A DNA stretch of 47,741 nucleotides from CAZWKX01 sp964633975 (GTDB taxonomy: Bacteria; Actinomycetota; Acidimicrobiia; Spongiisociales; UBA11373): the NCBI GenBank assembly GCA_964633975.1, contig CAZWKX010000015.1, positions 1-47,741 on the forward strand. The letters run 5' to 3'. The notes under the pieces are model-generated. The model ran no database searches, had not been told where the DNA came from, and saw only the letters and a program-made list of their open reading frames with translations. Both the position numbers and the translations under genes were made by a program. Below are positions 1 through 8,410 of this stretch, piece by piece; positions within the stretch are counted from its first letter, which is position 1; each line of letters starts with the position of its first letter.

Positions 1-589
1 GCTCCGGCGGGAACAGCCACTCCTTCTGAGCGATGTACTCCTTGAAGATGTCGTTCTGCAGGGTGCCCCGCAGCTGCTCCCACGACACTCCCTGCTCCTC
101 CGCGGCCACGAGCAGAAACGCAAAGAGCACCTGGGCCGGCCCGTTGATCGTCATTGAGACCGAGACATCGGCCAGGGGGATGCCGGCGAAGAGCTTCACC
201 ATGTCGTCCGCGCTGTCTATGGCCACCCCGCAGTTGCCCACCTCACCGGCGGCCATCCCGTCATCCGAATCGAGCCCCATGAGCGTCGGCATGTCGAAAG
301 CCACCGACAGCCCGTGCTGCCCCTGCTTCAAGAGGTGTCGGAACCGCCGATTGGTCTCGTCGGCCCCGGCGAACCCGGCGAATTGGCGGATGGTCCACGG
401 CCTGCCCCTGTAGCCGCTGGCGTGAATCCCGCGGGTGAACGGGAAGGCTCCGGGATAGCCGATCCTCTCGGGAGGATCCCCCTCGTCGGGAAGGCCGAGA
501 GGCGGCACCTCCTCGAACGAGATGCTCAGGAACCCGTCACGCCGCTTCCGCGCCTCCTCGTACTCCTCATGCCATCGGCGCCGGCCCAT
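1..589 (-). CDS. icmA: B12-dependent acyl-CoA mutase large subunit, isobutyryl-CoA mutase type (partial, N-terminus)
   Basis: The first 196 residues are visible; the rest runs off the left edge. The family uses adenosylcobalamin to rearrange acyl-CoA carbon skeletons. The conserved motifs WTIRQFAGF (65-73), LSVAFDMPTLMG (94-105), SMTING (145-150) and EYIAQKEWLFPPE (184-196) place it in the methylmalonyl/isobutyryl-CoA mutase family. Residue 70 is Phe and residue 188 is Gln. These align with Tyr89 and Arg207 of methylmalonyl-CoA mutase but match Phe80 and Gln198 of isobutyryl-CoA mutase, so the substrate is more likely isobutyryl-CoA or a similar branched acyl-CoA. The ATG overlaps the stop of the upstream zinc-ribbon gene (TGATG), which suggests translational coupling. 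The B12-binding subunit is not in view. Confidence 0.88.
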   Translation of the reverse strand, partial: MGRRRWHEEYEEARKRRDGFLSISFEEVPPLGLPDEGDPPERIGYPGAFPFTRGIHASGYRGRPWTIRQFAGFAGADETNRRFRHLLKQGQHGLSVAFDMPTLMGLDSDDGMAAGEVGNCGVAIDSADDMVKLFAGIPLADVSVSMTINGPAQVLFAFLLVAAEEQGVSWEQLRGTLQNDIFKEYIAQKEWLFPPE

Positions 590-858
590 CAGGATTCCTC
601 CGCGCCGATCTCCACTTCGGCGCCACAGTTGGGGCAGATCGCCGTCTGCACCTCGCCGACGATGAAGCTGAATCCGCAGCTCGGGCAGGAGACGCGCGGT
701 GACGGCTGCGCCGGCTCGGGCGACGGCGGGGGAGGCGTCGCCAACACCTGGTTCTCGGCGCGCCGCACCTCGTTGGGAGTGCCACAGACCGGACAGACGA
801 CGCGCCCCTCACCAGGCGCATCGAACTGCGAACGGCACCGGCCGCAGCGGACGATCAT
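589..858 (-). CDS. Small double zinc-ribbon protein
   Basis: An 89-residue protein starting MIVRCGRC. It carries four CxxC knuckles: CGRC and CPVC form an N-terminal MJ0042-type finger, and CPSC and CPNC form a second ribbon near the C-terminus. A Pro/Ser-rich linker separates the two. A longer reading from 942 exists, but its extra 28 residues lack the family pattern, so I chose the ATG at 858. The stop overlaps the start of the acyl-CoA mutase gene, so the two are probably co-transcribed. The function is unknown. Such ribbons bind structural zinc and often act in protein or nucleic-acid contacts; a role linked to the mutase is only suggested by position. Confidence 0.75.
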   Translation of the reverse strand: MIVRCGRCRSQFDAPGEGRVVCPVCGTPNEVRRAENQVLATPPPPSPEPAQPSPRVSCPSCGFSFIVGEVQTAICPNCGAEVEIGAEES

Positions 859-1203
859 GCCGCCACCTCGCCGGCTCCGGGTCTGGCTTGGATCACGAGT
901 CTCGGCACTGGCATCTTGCCGATGGTACCCGGCCCCGATCACGTGAGCAGAGGCCCGCTACCCGTGCGGCAGCGGAGCGGCGGAGCGCACCAGCCTCCAC
1001 ACGGCGGAAGCCGGGCCGAGGATGGGACACAGGGAGGCCGGCTCACCTCTCCGCAGGAACACACAATGACCGTGCTGGTCCACGTACCACCCCGACACGG
1101 GCGAGCGCTGCCCACTCGCGATGACGATCACCATCACCTCCAGACGCGGTCATCGGGCGCCCTTACCGGCCCCTTGAGGTATTGTCCCGGGCCGGGATCA
1201 ATC
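859..1203. other. Intergenic region between divergent genes
   Basis: This 345-base stretch separates the minus-strand zinc-ribbon gene from the plus-strand dsbB-like gene and should hold both promoters. A TATTGT box at about 1179-1184, some 20 bases before the dsbB-like ATG, fits an actinobacterial -10. I see no convincing gene or RNA in it; the reading frames crossing it look like noise. Confidence 0.4.
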
Positions 1204-1773
1204 ATGGACGTCGAGACTGTATCCACCCTCTTCTCCGTTGGCGCTCTGATCATCGGCGCCTTCGTGATCGCCGCCATCTTGCTCGGCGCCGCTTCGCTCG
1301 CCTCCGAGCGAGTGGCCGGATGGCAACGAGCCGTCGCCGAGACGATCGGGGATCAGGCCATATGGCTCGCCTGGCTGGCTGCCCTCCTGGCCACGCTGGG
1401 GAGCTTGTACTACTCGGAGATCGCCAACTTCGAGCCCTGCAAGCTGTGCTGGTTCCAGCGCATCGCCATGTATCCCCTCGCCGTCATCCTCGGCGTTGCC
1501 GCGTTCACCAAGGACCGCAAGGTGGTCAGGTACGCGCTGCCCCTGGCCGGGGTCGGGGCCCTGATCTCCGCGTATCACTACCTCATCCAGCACTATCCCG
1601 ATCTCGATGCCGCCTCCTGCTCGCCCTTCAGTCCTTGCACGGGCACCTACGTTTGGGAGTTCGGCTTCGTGTCTATTCCCTTGATGGCTCTGGTGTTCTT
1701 CTCCGCCGTCATTGTTGCCCTCGTCTACTGCATCGCCGTTCGGCGCCTCCCTATAGCACCCGAGCTTCCCTAG
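1204..1773 (+). CDS. dsbB: DsbB-family disulfide bond formation protein
   Basis: A 189-residue integral membrane protein with several hydrophobic segments (about 8-32, 52-70, 88-101, 109-127 and 153-175). It holds the two cysteine pairs expected of DsbB: C79-x-x-C82 in the CKLCWFQR motif and C139/C145 in a CSPFSPC loop facing outside. DsbB proteins pass electrons from a thiol oxidase to quinone and so drive disulfide formation in exported proteins. The ATG at 1204 is chosen because the family similarity begins there, although the frame is open upstream. It lies directly before two anchored thioredoxin-fold genes, its likely redox partners. No DsbA is in the window. An N-terminal segment before the usual first helix makes it slightly longer than classical DsbB. 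Confidence 0.9.
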   Translation: MDVETVSTLFSVGALIIGAFVIAAILLGAASLASERVAGWQRAVAETIGDQAIWLAWLAALLATLGSLYYSEIANFEPCKLCWFQRIAMYPLAVILGVAAFTKDRKVVRYALPLAGVGALISAYHYLIQHYPDLDAASCSPFSPCTGTYVWEFGFVSIPLMALVFFSAVIVALVYCIAVRRLPIAPELP

Positions 1774-1796
1774 CCTGCGCCGAACCCGGGAGGCCG

Positions 1797-2442
1797 ATGA
1801 ACTCCAAGACGCGCTACCACCCGCAGCCCTCGCACCGCCGCCGGTTCTCGATCGCCCCACTCATCGGCGGGCTCGCCGTCGTCGCCCTGGCCGTGGCCGT
1901 TCTGCTCACAATGGGCAGCACCAACGAAGAGCCACCGGAGGTCGGCGCCCCCGACGGTGACGGGAAGCCCGCTGCCCCGCTTCGTGGACGAGACCGTCAC
2001 CGACGCCGCCCTAGGGCTCCCCGCCCCCGAAGTCACCGGCACCGATCCCACGGGCGAGACCGTCACGATCAGCGCCGACGGGCGGGCCAAGATCATCGTC
2101 TTCCTCGCCCACTGGTGCCGCGTCTGCCAAGCCAAAGTGCCTCTCGTGGTCGACTGGCTGGGAGGCGACCCGCTTCCCGATGACGTCGATCTGTACTCGA
2201 TCTCGGTGTTCGTCTCGCCTACACGGGACAACTACCCTCCCAGCGACTGGCTTGCTCGAGAGGGCTGGAGCGCGCCCGTGATCATGGACGACGAAGCCGG
2301 CACAATCGCCGCCTACTTCGGCATCGACGCCACCCCCGGCCGGGTGTTCATCGACGCCGACGGCATCGTGGTGGGCCGATTCACCGGCGGCCTGCACACT
2401 GACGATCTCGACGCGATCGTCGACAACCTGGCGGACTTATGA
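1797..2442 (+). CDS. Membrane-anchored thioredoxin-fold protein (TlpA/ResA-like), apparent frameshift
   Basis: The gene begins at ATG 1797 after a GGGAGG site and encodes a basic N-terminus plus one membrane helix (about residues 20-38). The reading frame then moves by one base between about 1925 and 1957, where a run of five C occurs. The second part (from about 1957, where a GTG is in frame) encodes the thioredoxin domain, with redox motif HWCRVC and a cis-Pro region near DATPGRVF. The downstream paralogue has the same layout in one frame, which indicates that these two pieces are one gene. It ends in an ATGA overlap with that paralogue. Either a real frameshift, a sequencing error, or use of the GTG at 1957 to give an unanchored protein could explain it. 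Confidence 0.75.
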
Positions 2443-3236
2443 ACGAGAAGCCCCGGGACGAGACCTCGGATGCCCCGGCGCCTGAGCACGAGGCACGGGC
2501 GGCCGCCGCCCGTCGCACCCCCACCGGGATCGTCGTGGGACGACCGCTCAAGACGCCGCCGCCCCGCTGGGTGCTTCCCACGATCATGCTGACCCTCGTT
2601 GCCGGCATCGCCATCGGGCTGGTGATCGGATGGAGCTTCGGCGGCGATGCCTCGACCGCCCCCGGCGTGTCGACCACCGAGCCCGCCACCCCCACTACGG
2701 GAGGCGCCACGTCGAGCGTCTCCCCCGGCGCCTTCGGCACGGTCGAGGTGACCGGTGATCCCTTGCCCGTCCAGGGCACGGTGAACGAGGACGACGTCAT
2801 CGGATCCGCAGTGCCTGAGGTCACCGGCCACGACTTCTCGGGCAACGAGGTCGCTATCACCAACGACGGCCGGGCCAAGATCATCCTGATGGTCGCCCAC
2901 TGGTGCCCCTACTGCCAAGGGGAGGTTCCCATGGTGCACGACTGGTATGCCGCGGCCGACCTGCCCGACAACGTCGACGTCTACTCGGTCATCATCTGGA
3001 CCGACCCGACCAAGGACAACTTCCCACCGTCGGCGTGGCTCGAGTCGGAGAGCTGGGACATCCCGGTGATCGTCGACGACGAGCAGCAGACGGTCGCAGA
3101 CGCCATGGGCGTCGGCGCCGTTCCGTTCTGGGTGCTGGTGAACCCCGACGGCACCTTGTACGACCGCGGCAGCGGACAGCTCAGCGCCGACTCCCTCGAC
3201 CAGATCGCCCTCACCTTGTCGCAAGGGCCCCAGTAG
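2439..3236 (+). CDS. Membrane-anchored thioredoxin-fold protein (TlpA/ResA-like)
   Basis: A 265-residue protein with a cytoplasmic Pro/Ala-rich N-terminus, one membrane helix at about 46-66, a Thr/Pro/Ser-rich linker (71-100) and a thioredoxin domain (about 110-260). The active site is HWCPYC (C156, C159), with a Pro in the GAVPFWVLV region as the likely cis-Pro. It should act as a thiol-disulfide oxidoreductase on the outer face of the membrane. It overlaps the upstream paralogue by ATGA and follows the DsbB-like gene, so the three form a redox operon. Substrate and direction (oxidation or reduction) cannot be read from the sequence. Confidence 0.87.
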   Translation: MNEKPRDETSDAPAPEHEARAAAARRTPTGIVVGRPLKTPPPRWVLPTIMLTLVAGIAIGLVIGWSFGGDASTAPGVSTTEPATPTTGGATSSVSPGAFGTVEVTGDPLPVQGTVNEDDVIGSAVPEVTGHDFSGNEVAITNDGRAKIILMVAHWCPYCQGEVPMVHDWYAAADLPDNVDVYSVIIWTDPTKDNFPPSAWLESESWDIPVIVDDEQQTVADAMGVGAVPFWVLVNPDGTLYDRGSGQLSADSLDQIALTLSQGPQ

Positions 3237-3279
3237 CGACACGGCTTAGGGCCCGTCGAGCCGCTAGCCTGCCGCCCGC

Positions 3280-3894
3280 GTGGGAGGCTCCGTGGACTGG
3301 CACATCTACGACGGCACGATCGGGGTGCGGAAGCTCTGCGTCGGGCTCTTGGAGAACAACGTGTACGTAGCCGCCTGCGCCCGCACCAGAAGCGCCGTCA
3401 TCATCGATGCGGCCGACGAGCCGGAACGGGTGCTCGCCGCCGCCGACGGGCTCGACGTACAGGCCATCCTCACCACCCACCGCCATGCCGACCACCACAG
3501 CGCCGCCGAGGCGGTAGGGCGGGCACTGGGCATCCCGTTCCGCATACATGCCGACGACGTTGCCGACGGCGTGCCCCCGGTGGATACGCCCATCGCCGAC
3601 GGCGAGCTGATCGGCTTCGGCGATGTGAAGCTCCAGGCCATCCACACTCCGGGCCACACCCCAGGCTCGACCTGCTTCTTCGGCCACGGCCTGCTCTTCT
3701 CCGGCGACACCCTGTTTCCGGGAGGACCCGGGGCCACTAACAGACCCGATGACTTTCGCGCCATCATGGCTTCGCTGCACGAACGTCTCTTCATCCTGAG
3801 CGACGACACCGTTGTGCTCCCCGGCCACGGCCCCGACACCACCATCGGCGCCGAGCGGCCCCATCTGTCCGAGTGGGAGCAGCGGGGCTGGTAG
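3280..3894 (+). CDS. MBL-fold metallo-hydrolase (glyoxalase II-like)
   Basis: A protein of 204 residues from GTG 3280, or 200 from GTG 3292. It has the metal-binding motif THRHADHH near residue 68, GHTPGS with its His near 126, FSGDTLF and a terminal LPGHGP. This is the standard two-metal hydrolase set of hydroxyacylglutathione hydrolase-like MBL proteins; the substrate is unknown. Two starts compete. GTG 3280 lies 11 bases after a TAGCCT -10 box, so it could be leaderless. GTG 3292 has a GGGAGG site at 3281-3286. The next gene follows after 12 bases, suggesting co-transcription with the oxidoreductase. Confidence 0.85.
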   Translation: MGGSVDWHIYDGTIGVRKLCVGLLENNVYVAACARTRSAVIIDAADEPERVLAAADGLDVQAILTTHRHADHHSAAEAVGRALGIPFRIHADDVADGVPPVDTPIADGELIGFGDVKLQAIHTPGHTPGSTCFFGHGLLFSGDTLFPGGPGATNRPDDFRAIMASLHERLFILSDDTVVLPGHGPDTTIGAERPHLSEWEQRGW

Positions 3895-3906
3895 GGAGGA
3901 GCCGGC

Positions 3907-4839
3907 ATGCGCTTCGGTCTCATGACGGAACCCCAGCTGGGCATGACCTACGACGACTTGCTGCGCTCGGCCCGCTTCGCCGAATCCATCGGTCTCGAAG
4001 TCTTCGCCCGTTCCGACCACTACGGGTTCATGGGCTTCGATGGGCCGCCCGCCACCGACGCCTTTGCCACCCTGGCCGGGCTCGCCCGCGACACCGAGCG
4101 CATCGCCCTGTGTGTGCTGATGAGCCCCATCACGTTCCGGCACCCGGCGGTGATCGCCAAGAGTGCCGCCACCATCGACGAGATGTCGGGAGGCCGCATG
4201 AGGCTCGGTGTCGGCACCGGGTGGCTGGAGCACGAGCACACTGTGTTTGGACTGCCCTTCCCCGATCGGGAGGAGCGCTTCTCCCGCCTCGAGGAGGCGC
4301 TCGCCTACCTGCGAGCCGCCCTCGGCAGGGAGAAGGGCGGCTTCTCCGGCAGGTACTACTCGGTTGAGGGCCCGGCGCGCCCGGCGCCGACCGGGCGCCT
4401 TCCCATCGTTGTGGGCGGCTCCGGAGCCAGGCGAACACCACGGCTCGCCGGCCGCCTCGCCGACGAGTACAACATCACGGCCGTTCGCGCCGACGGCGTG
4501 CCCGAGCGGGTGGCGGAAGCCCGGCAAGCTGCCGTCGCGGCCGGAAGGGACCCCGATGCCCTGCTCATCTCCATGATGGGACCTGCCGCCACCGGGCCCG
4601 ACGAGGTGGCCTTCCGTCGCAACATCGAGGCGATCGCCGCCACGGACCCATTCCACCGCCCCGCCGACCTCATCGTGGAGCAGCTGACGGATCTGGGCCT
4701 TCCCGTCGGAGCCGGCCCCCAGGCCCGGGACGCACTCGATCGACTCGCCTCGGCCGGCGTGCAACTCTTCTACCTGCAGCACTTCGGGGCGCTCGACTTC
4801 GGTCTGCTCGAGGAGATGTTCGGCATTCTCGACTCCTAA
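3907..4839 (+). CDS. LLM-class flavin/F420-dependent oxidoreductase
   Basis: A 310-residue luciferase-like monooxygenase-fold protein. Typical elements are the start MRFGLMTEP, the segment RLGVGTGWLEHEHTVFG (about 99-115) and LPIVVGGSGARRTPRLAGRLADEYN (about 162-186). Length and motifs match TIGR-type F420-dependent LLM enzymes of actinomycetes, which use F420H2 or FMNH2 on varied substrates. A GGGAGG-like site precedes the ATG. It follows the MBL hydrolase by 12 bases. Which flavin and which substrate it uses cannot be told here. Confidence 0.88.
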   Translation: MRFGLMTEPQLGMTYDDLLRSARFAESIGLEVFARSDHYGFMGFDGPPATDAFATLAGLARDTERIALCVLMSPITFRHPAVIAKSAATIDEMSGGRMRLGVGTGWLEHEHTVFGLPFPDREERFSRLEEALAYLRAALGREKGGFSGRYYSVEGPARPAPTGRLPIVVGGSGARRTPRLAGRLADEYNITAVRADGVPERVAEARQAAVAAGRDPDALLISMMGPAATGPDEVAFRRNIEAIAATDPFHRPADLIVEQLTDLGLPVGAGPQARDALDRLASAGVQLFYLQHFGALDFGLLEEMFGILDS

Positions 4840-4842
4840 ACA

Positions 4843-4865
4843 GCCCTTAAGCCCGGCATAAGGGC
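4843..4865. terminator. Short hairpin after the LLM gene (possible terminator)
   Basis: Seven-base arms GCCCTTA (4843-4849) and TAAGGGC (4859-4865) enclose a 9-base loop just after the oxidoreductase stop. There is no T-run, so it may be a weak terminator or a leader hairpin for the lipoprotein that begins at 4886. Confidence 0.35.
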
Positions 4866-4885
4866 AGCCGATATCGACACAAGCC

Positions 4886-5869
4886 ATGAAGTCGCGCTCG
4901 CTCCTGGCCTTCGTCGTCCTCCTCGCCACCGCATGCGGCGAGACCTCCTCCACCGCCCCCGTGGAGGGCGGGACGGTGCTCCGCTACGGCTTCACGCCCG
5001 GCGACGTCACGGTGTACGAAGCCAACCTCGACATGGACATGGTCATGGCACAGGCCGGTGGCGGCGCCGTTGCCGCCGACGTCAACATGACGATGACGGC
5101 CACGGAACGCATCACCTACTCGTACTCCGAAGGCCCCTCGCCGAACACCGTCGAGATTCTCATCGACACCGAGGTGCTCGACGGCGGGGTGAGCATGGAG
5201 ATGATGGGCTCCACCCAAGACTTCTCCATCACGGATATGTCGGGCGACCTGGAGCTGCCGATGAGGTTTGTCGTCGATGCCCAAGGCACGGTGCTGGAGG
5301 CGTCGGTCGGCGGCCAGGCCGTCCCCGTGGACCTGTTCAGCGATTCGCTGCTCGGGGGCGGCAGCGCGGTGGGAGCCCAGCCCTTGGGCCCGGAGTTCCC
5401 CGAGTACCCGGTCGCCGTGGGCAGCGTGTGGACGACGGACACCTCTCAGTCGACCCTCGGGATCGAAGTCTCCCAGCACGGGCGGCACGAGATCATCGCC
5501 GAAGAGGAGATCGACGGCCGCACTGCGATGCGTGTGGTGAGCTGCATCACCACCGGCCAGATCGCCCTGGGCTGGGACGAGCTGATGGACATCGCGGTGG
5601 AGAGCGCCGCCCTCTCCGGCCAGGACCCGGCCGAGCTGGATGCCACGGTGCAGATGATGCAGCAACACGGTGTGGAGATGTCGATGGTGATGCGTGAGAG
5701 CACGCTGCACCTGACGACCTGGTTCGATCCGGAGACGGGCACCGTGCTCCGCCTCTACTACGACATGCCCATGGAGATGCAGATAGCCATGTCGAACGTC
5801 CCGGACGTCGGCAGCATGAACATGATCATCACCATGGACATGACGCAGTACATGGAATTGGCCGACTGA
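4886..5869 (+). CDS. Secreted lipoprotein of unknown function (DUF6263-like)
   Basis: A 327-residue precursor with a lipoprotein signal (MKSRSLLAFVVLLATACGE; lipobox Cys 17). The mature part is rich in beta-forming and Met-containing segments and has a repeated pattern of a 'quantity plus derivative' type, including the passage LRYGFTPGDVTVYE near its start and a C-terminal DMPMEMQIAMS segment. The overall shape resembles the DUF6263 group, judged by eye only. It is unusually rich in methionine (MDMDMVMAQ, MEMMGS, NMIITMDMTQYME), which could bind copper or simply reflect an outside-facing hydrophobic core. It sits between the LLM gene and sufC, with its own spacing of 46 bases. Confidence 0.75.
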   Translation: MKSRSLLAFVVLLATACGETSSTAPVEGGTVLRYGFTPGDVTVYEANLDMDMVMAQAGGGAVAADVNMTMTATERITYSYSEGPSPNTVEILIDTEVLDGGVSMEMMGSTQDFSITDMSGDLELPMRFVVDAQGTVLEASVGGQAVPVDLFSDSLLGGGSAVGAQPLGPEFPEYPVAVGSVWTTDTSQSTLGIEVSQHGRHEIIAEEEIDGRTAMRVVSCITTGQIALGWDELMDIAVESAALSGQDPAELDATVQMMQQHGVEMSMVMRESTLHLTTWFDPETGTVLRLYYDMPMEMQIAMSNVPDVGSMNMIITMDMTQYMELAD

Positions 5870-5875
5870 CCACCA

Positions 5876-5905
5876 TTGGGGTATCGGCCTCCGACCGAAT
5901 ATCCT
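5876..5905 (+). promoter_or_regulatory. Promoter of sufC, probably leaderless
   Basis: A -35-like TTGGGG (5876-5881), an 18-base spacer and a TATCCT -10 box (5900-5905) lie so close to the sufC ATG (5913) that transcription should begin at or next to the start codon. No ribosome binding site is visible. Confidence 0.55.
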
Positions 5906-5912
5906 CCGCTGG

Positions 5913-6668
5913 ATGAGCGACCACCCCCTACTAGCCATCGAAGATGTGCGCGCGTCCGTAGGCGGCACTGAGATCCTCAAGGGCGTGTCCCTCACCGTCG
6001 ATCGTGGTGAGGTCCATGCCCTCATGGGCCCCAACGGATCCGGCAAATCAACGTTAGCCAACGTGCTCATGGGCCATCCCGACTATGAGGTGACCGCCGG
6101 CCGCCTGCTCCTGGACGGTAAAGACATCACCGCAAAGACGCCCGATCAGCGTGGCCGGGCCGGCATGTTCCTCGCTTTCCAGTACCCCGAGGAGATACCG
6201 GGCGTCTCGGTGGTCAACTTCCTGCGTGCCGCCCTCTCCAACCGCACCGGCATCAAATACACGCTCCTGGAGCTGCGCCTGAAGGTGCGCGACACCATGG
6301 AGGAGCTGGGCATAGACGCCTCCTTTGCCGACCGCTACCTCAACGAAGGCTTCTCCGGCGGCGAGCGCAAGCGGAACGAGATCCTTCAGATGGCGGTGCT
6401 CGAGCCCGAGCTGGCCATCCTCGACGAGACCGATTCGGGCCTCGACATCGACGCTCTCCGCATCGTTGCCGAGGGAGTCCGGAAGCTGGCCGGTCCGGAG
6501 CGAGGATTCCTCATAATCACCCACTACCAACGCATGCTGGATTACATCACCCCCGACGTGGTGCACGTCTTCGTCGACGGCCGAGTGGTGGAGAGCGGTG
6601 ACGCCTCTCTCGCCAAGCGCATCGAGGCCGAGGGATACGAGGCCTTCCGTCCGGAGCCGGTGGCATGA
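5913..6668 (+). CDS. sufC: SufC, iron-sulfur assembly ATPase (first copy)
   Basis: A 251-residue ABC-type ATPase: Walker A GPNGSGKST (39-47), Q-loop in FLAFQYPEEIPGVS, signature FSGGERKR, Walker B LAILDETDSGLD and the H-loop ITHYQRML. SufC powers the SufB-SufD scaffold that builds iron-sulfur clusters in the cytoplasm. It overlaps sufS by 4 bases (ATGA). A second SufC gene exists at 20488-21264; this copy keeps the full family length and motifs. No SufB or SufD gene precedes it, which is unusual for an actinomycete suf operon. Confidence 0.95.
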   Translation: MSDHPLLAIEDVRASVGGTEILKGVSLTVDRGEVHALMGPNGSGKSTLANVLMGHPDYEVTAGRLLLDGKDITAKTPDQRGRAGMFLAFQYPEEIPGVSVVNFLRAALSNRTGIKYTLLELRLKVRDTMEELGIDASFADRYLNEGFSGGERKRNEILQMAVLEPELAILDETDSGLDIDALRIVAEGVRKLAGPERGFLIITHYQRMLDYITPDVVHVFVDGRVVESGDASLAKRIEAEGYEAFRPEPVA

Positions 6669-7894
6669 CCGACCTCTCCCACCTCAGAGCCGACTTCCCG
6701 CTGCTGGCCCGTGAGGTGAACGGGAAACCTCTCGTCTATTTGGACTCGGCGGCCACCACGCAAAAGCCCGTGCAGGTGCTCGATGCCATGGACGACTTCT
6801 ACCGGCGGCACAACGCCAACGTGCACCGAGCCGGCCACTCGCTGGCCGTGGAGGCCACCGAGCTATACGAGGACGCCCGCCGGAAGGTCGCCGAGTTCAT
6901 CAATGCGTCATCGCCCCACGAGGTGGTGTTCACCCGGGGCACGACCACCGGCATCAACACCATCGCCTACGGCTGGGCACTCCATCGGCTCGGTGAGGGC
7001 GACCGCATCCTCCTCACCTCGATGGAACATCACGCCAACATCGTGCCTTGGCAGCTCATCACCAGACACACCGGGGCCGAGCTCGTCTACCTCCCATTCA
7101 CCGACGAGTACCTCCTCGACACCTCACGTCTCGACGACGTGCTCGACGAGCGCGTCAAGATCGTCGGCATCTGCGGCATGTCGAACGTGCTCGGAACCAT
7201 CGGTCCCGTCGCCGAGATGGCCGCAGCGGCCCGCACCGTCGGAGCACTCGTAGTCGTCGATGCCGCCCAGCTCGTTCCACACGTCCCCACCAACGTGCAG
7301 GAGCTCGACATCGACTTCCTTGCATTCAGCGCCCACAAGATGCTCGGCCCCACAGGCGTCGGCGCCCTCTGGGGCCGCCCGGAGCGGCTCGAGGAGATGG
7401 AACCCGCCGAGGGAGGCGGCGAGATGATTCGCGACGTTCATCTCTACGAGTCGACGTGGGCCGATGTGCCCCAGAAGTTCGAGGCGGGCACTCCCCCCAT
7501 CGCCGAGGCGATCGGCTTCGGTGCCGCCGTCGATTACCTGAACACGATCGGGATGGAGACCGTACGAGAGCACGAGATGGACGTGGCCGGATACGCCCTG
7601 AAACGCCTGTCCGAGATACCGGACCTCACCATATATGGCCCCGCCGGGCTCGAGCGGCGCGGCGGCGTCGTCAGCTTCACCCTCGCCGACATCCACCCGC
7701 ACGACCTGTCCACGATCCTCGACCAGCACGGCGTCGCGGTGCGAGCCGGACACCACTGTGCCCGGCCCCTCCATCGTATCCTTGGGATCCCCGCGACGGC
7801 GCGGGCGTCCTTCTACGTGTACAACGTCCGCGAGGAGGTCGATGCCCTCGTCGTCGCCCTCCACGAAGCCCGGAGGCTGTTCGGTGTCGCTTGA
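6665..7894 (+). CDS. sufS: SufS cysteine desulfurase
   Basis: A 409-residue group II cysteine desulfurase. The PLP-binding lysine is K225 in FSAHKMLGPTGVG, and the catalytic cysteine is C365 in RAGHHCARPLH. The enzyme takes sulfur from L-cysteine and hands it as persulfide to SufU. It overlaps sufC upstream by 4 bases and sufU downstream by 11 bases, so the three are translated together. Confidence 0.95.
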   Translation: MTDLSHLRADFPLLAREVNGKPLVYLDSAATTQKPVQVLDAMDDFYRRHNANVHRAGHSLAVEATELYEDARRKVAEFINASSPHEVVFTRGTTTGINTIAYGWALHRLGEGDRILLTSMEHHANIVPWQLITRHTGAELVYLPFTDEYLLDTSRLDDVLDERVKIVGICGMSNVLGTIGPVAEMAAAARTVGALVVVDAAQLVPHVPTNVQELDIDFLAFSAHKMLGPTGVGALWGRPERLEEMEPAEGGGEMIRDVHLYESTWADVPQKFEAGTPPIAEAIGFGAAVDYLNTIGMETVREHEMDVAGYALKRLSEIPDLTIYGPAGLERRGGVVSFTLADIHPHDLSTILDQHGVAVRAGHHCARPLHRILGIPATARASFYVYNVREEVDALVVALHEARRLFGVA

Positions 7895-8336
7895 CGAGAT
7901 GTACCGGCAGGTCATCCTCGACCACTACCGAAACCCGAGGCATTCGGGGAGACTCGAACACCCCGATGCCCATGCCGATGGGGACAATCCTCTCTGCGGT
8001 GACGAGATCAGCCTCGACGTCGCCCTCGACGGCGATGTCGTCGCCGACATCCGCGTCACCGGCAAGGGCTGCTCCATCAGTCAGGCCTCCGCCTCGATGA
8101 TGGCCGAAGCCGTGGTGGGCAAGTCCGTGGGCGAGATCCGAGAGCTGGCCCGCCGCTTCAAGGTGATGCTGGAGATCGAGGAAGGCGACGCCGGCCTCGA
8201 CCCTGAGCGGCCGGGCGCCGTCCTGGGAGATCTGGAGGCGCTGCAGGGCGTGCGCCGCTTCCCGGTACGCATCAAGTGCGCCGATCTGCCCTGGGCGACC
8301 CTGGCCCAAGCGTTCAACGCCCTCGAAGCCGAGTAG
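7884..8336 (+). CDS. sufU: SufU, zinc-dependent sulfur acceptor/transfer protein
   Basis: A 150-residue IscU-like protein beginning at GTG 7884, inside the end of sufS. It has the three cysteines and aspartate expected of SufU: C38-G-D40 (NPLCGDE), C63 (GKGCSIS) and C132 (IKCADLPW), plus the longer insert typical of SufU. SufU binds zinc and accepts persulfide from SufS. The start is set by the SLDEMYRQVILDHYRNPR segment, the normal N-terminus of the family. Confidence 0.94.
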   Translation: MSLDEMYRQVILDHYRNPRHSGRLEHPDAHADGDNPLCGDEISLDVALDGDVVADIRVTGKGCSISQASASMMAEAVVGKSVGEIRELARRFKVMLEIEEGDAGLDPERPGAVLGDLEALQGVRRFPVRIKCADLPWATLAQAFNALEAE

Positions 8337-8410
8337 CAGTCCGCTCCGTCGCAGGGAACCCCTCGACTGGCTACTACCGTCCCACTGCAAACCACCCTCA
8401 AGGGGGCTTG

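Noticed and set aside
3211..4953. 580-codon frame on the minus strand
   Set aside because: It is antisense to the MBL hydrolase and LLM genes, whose protein motifs are clear; its own composition is Gly/Val/Arg-rich noise.
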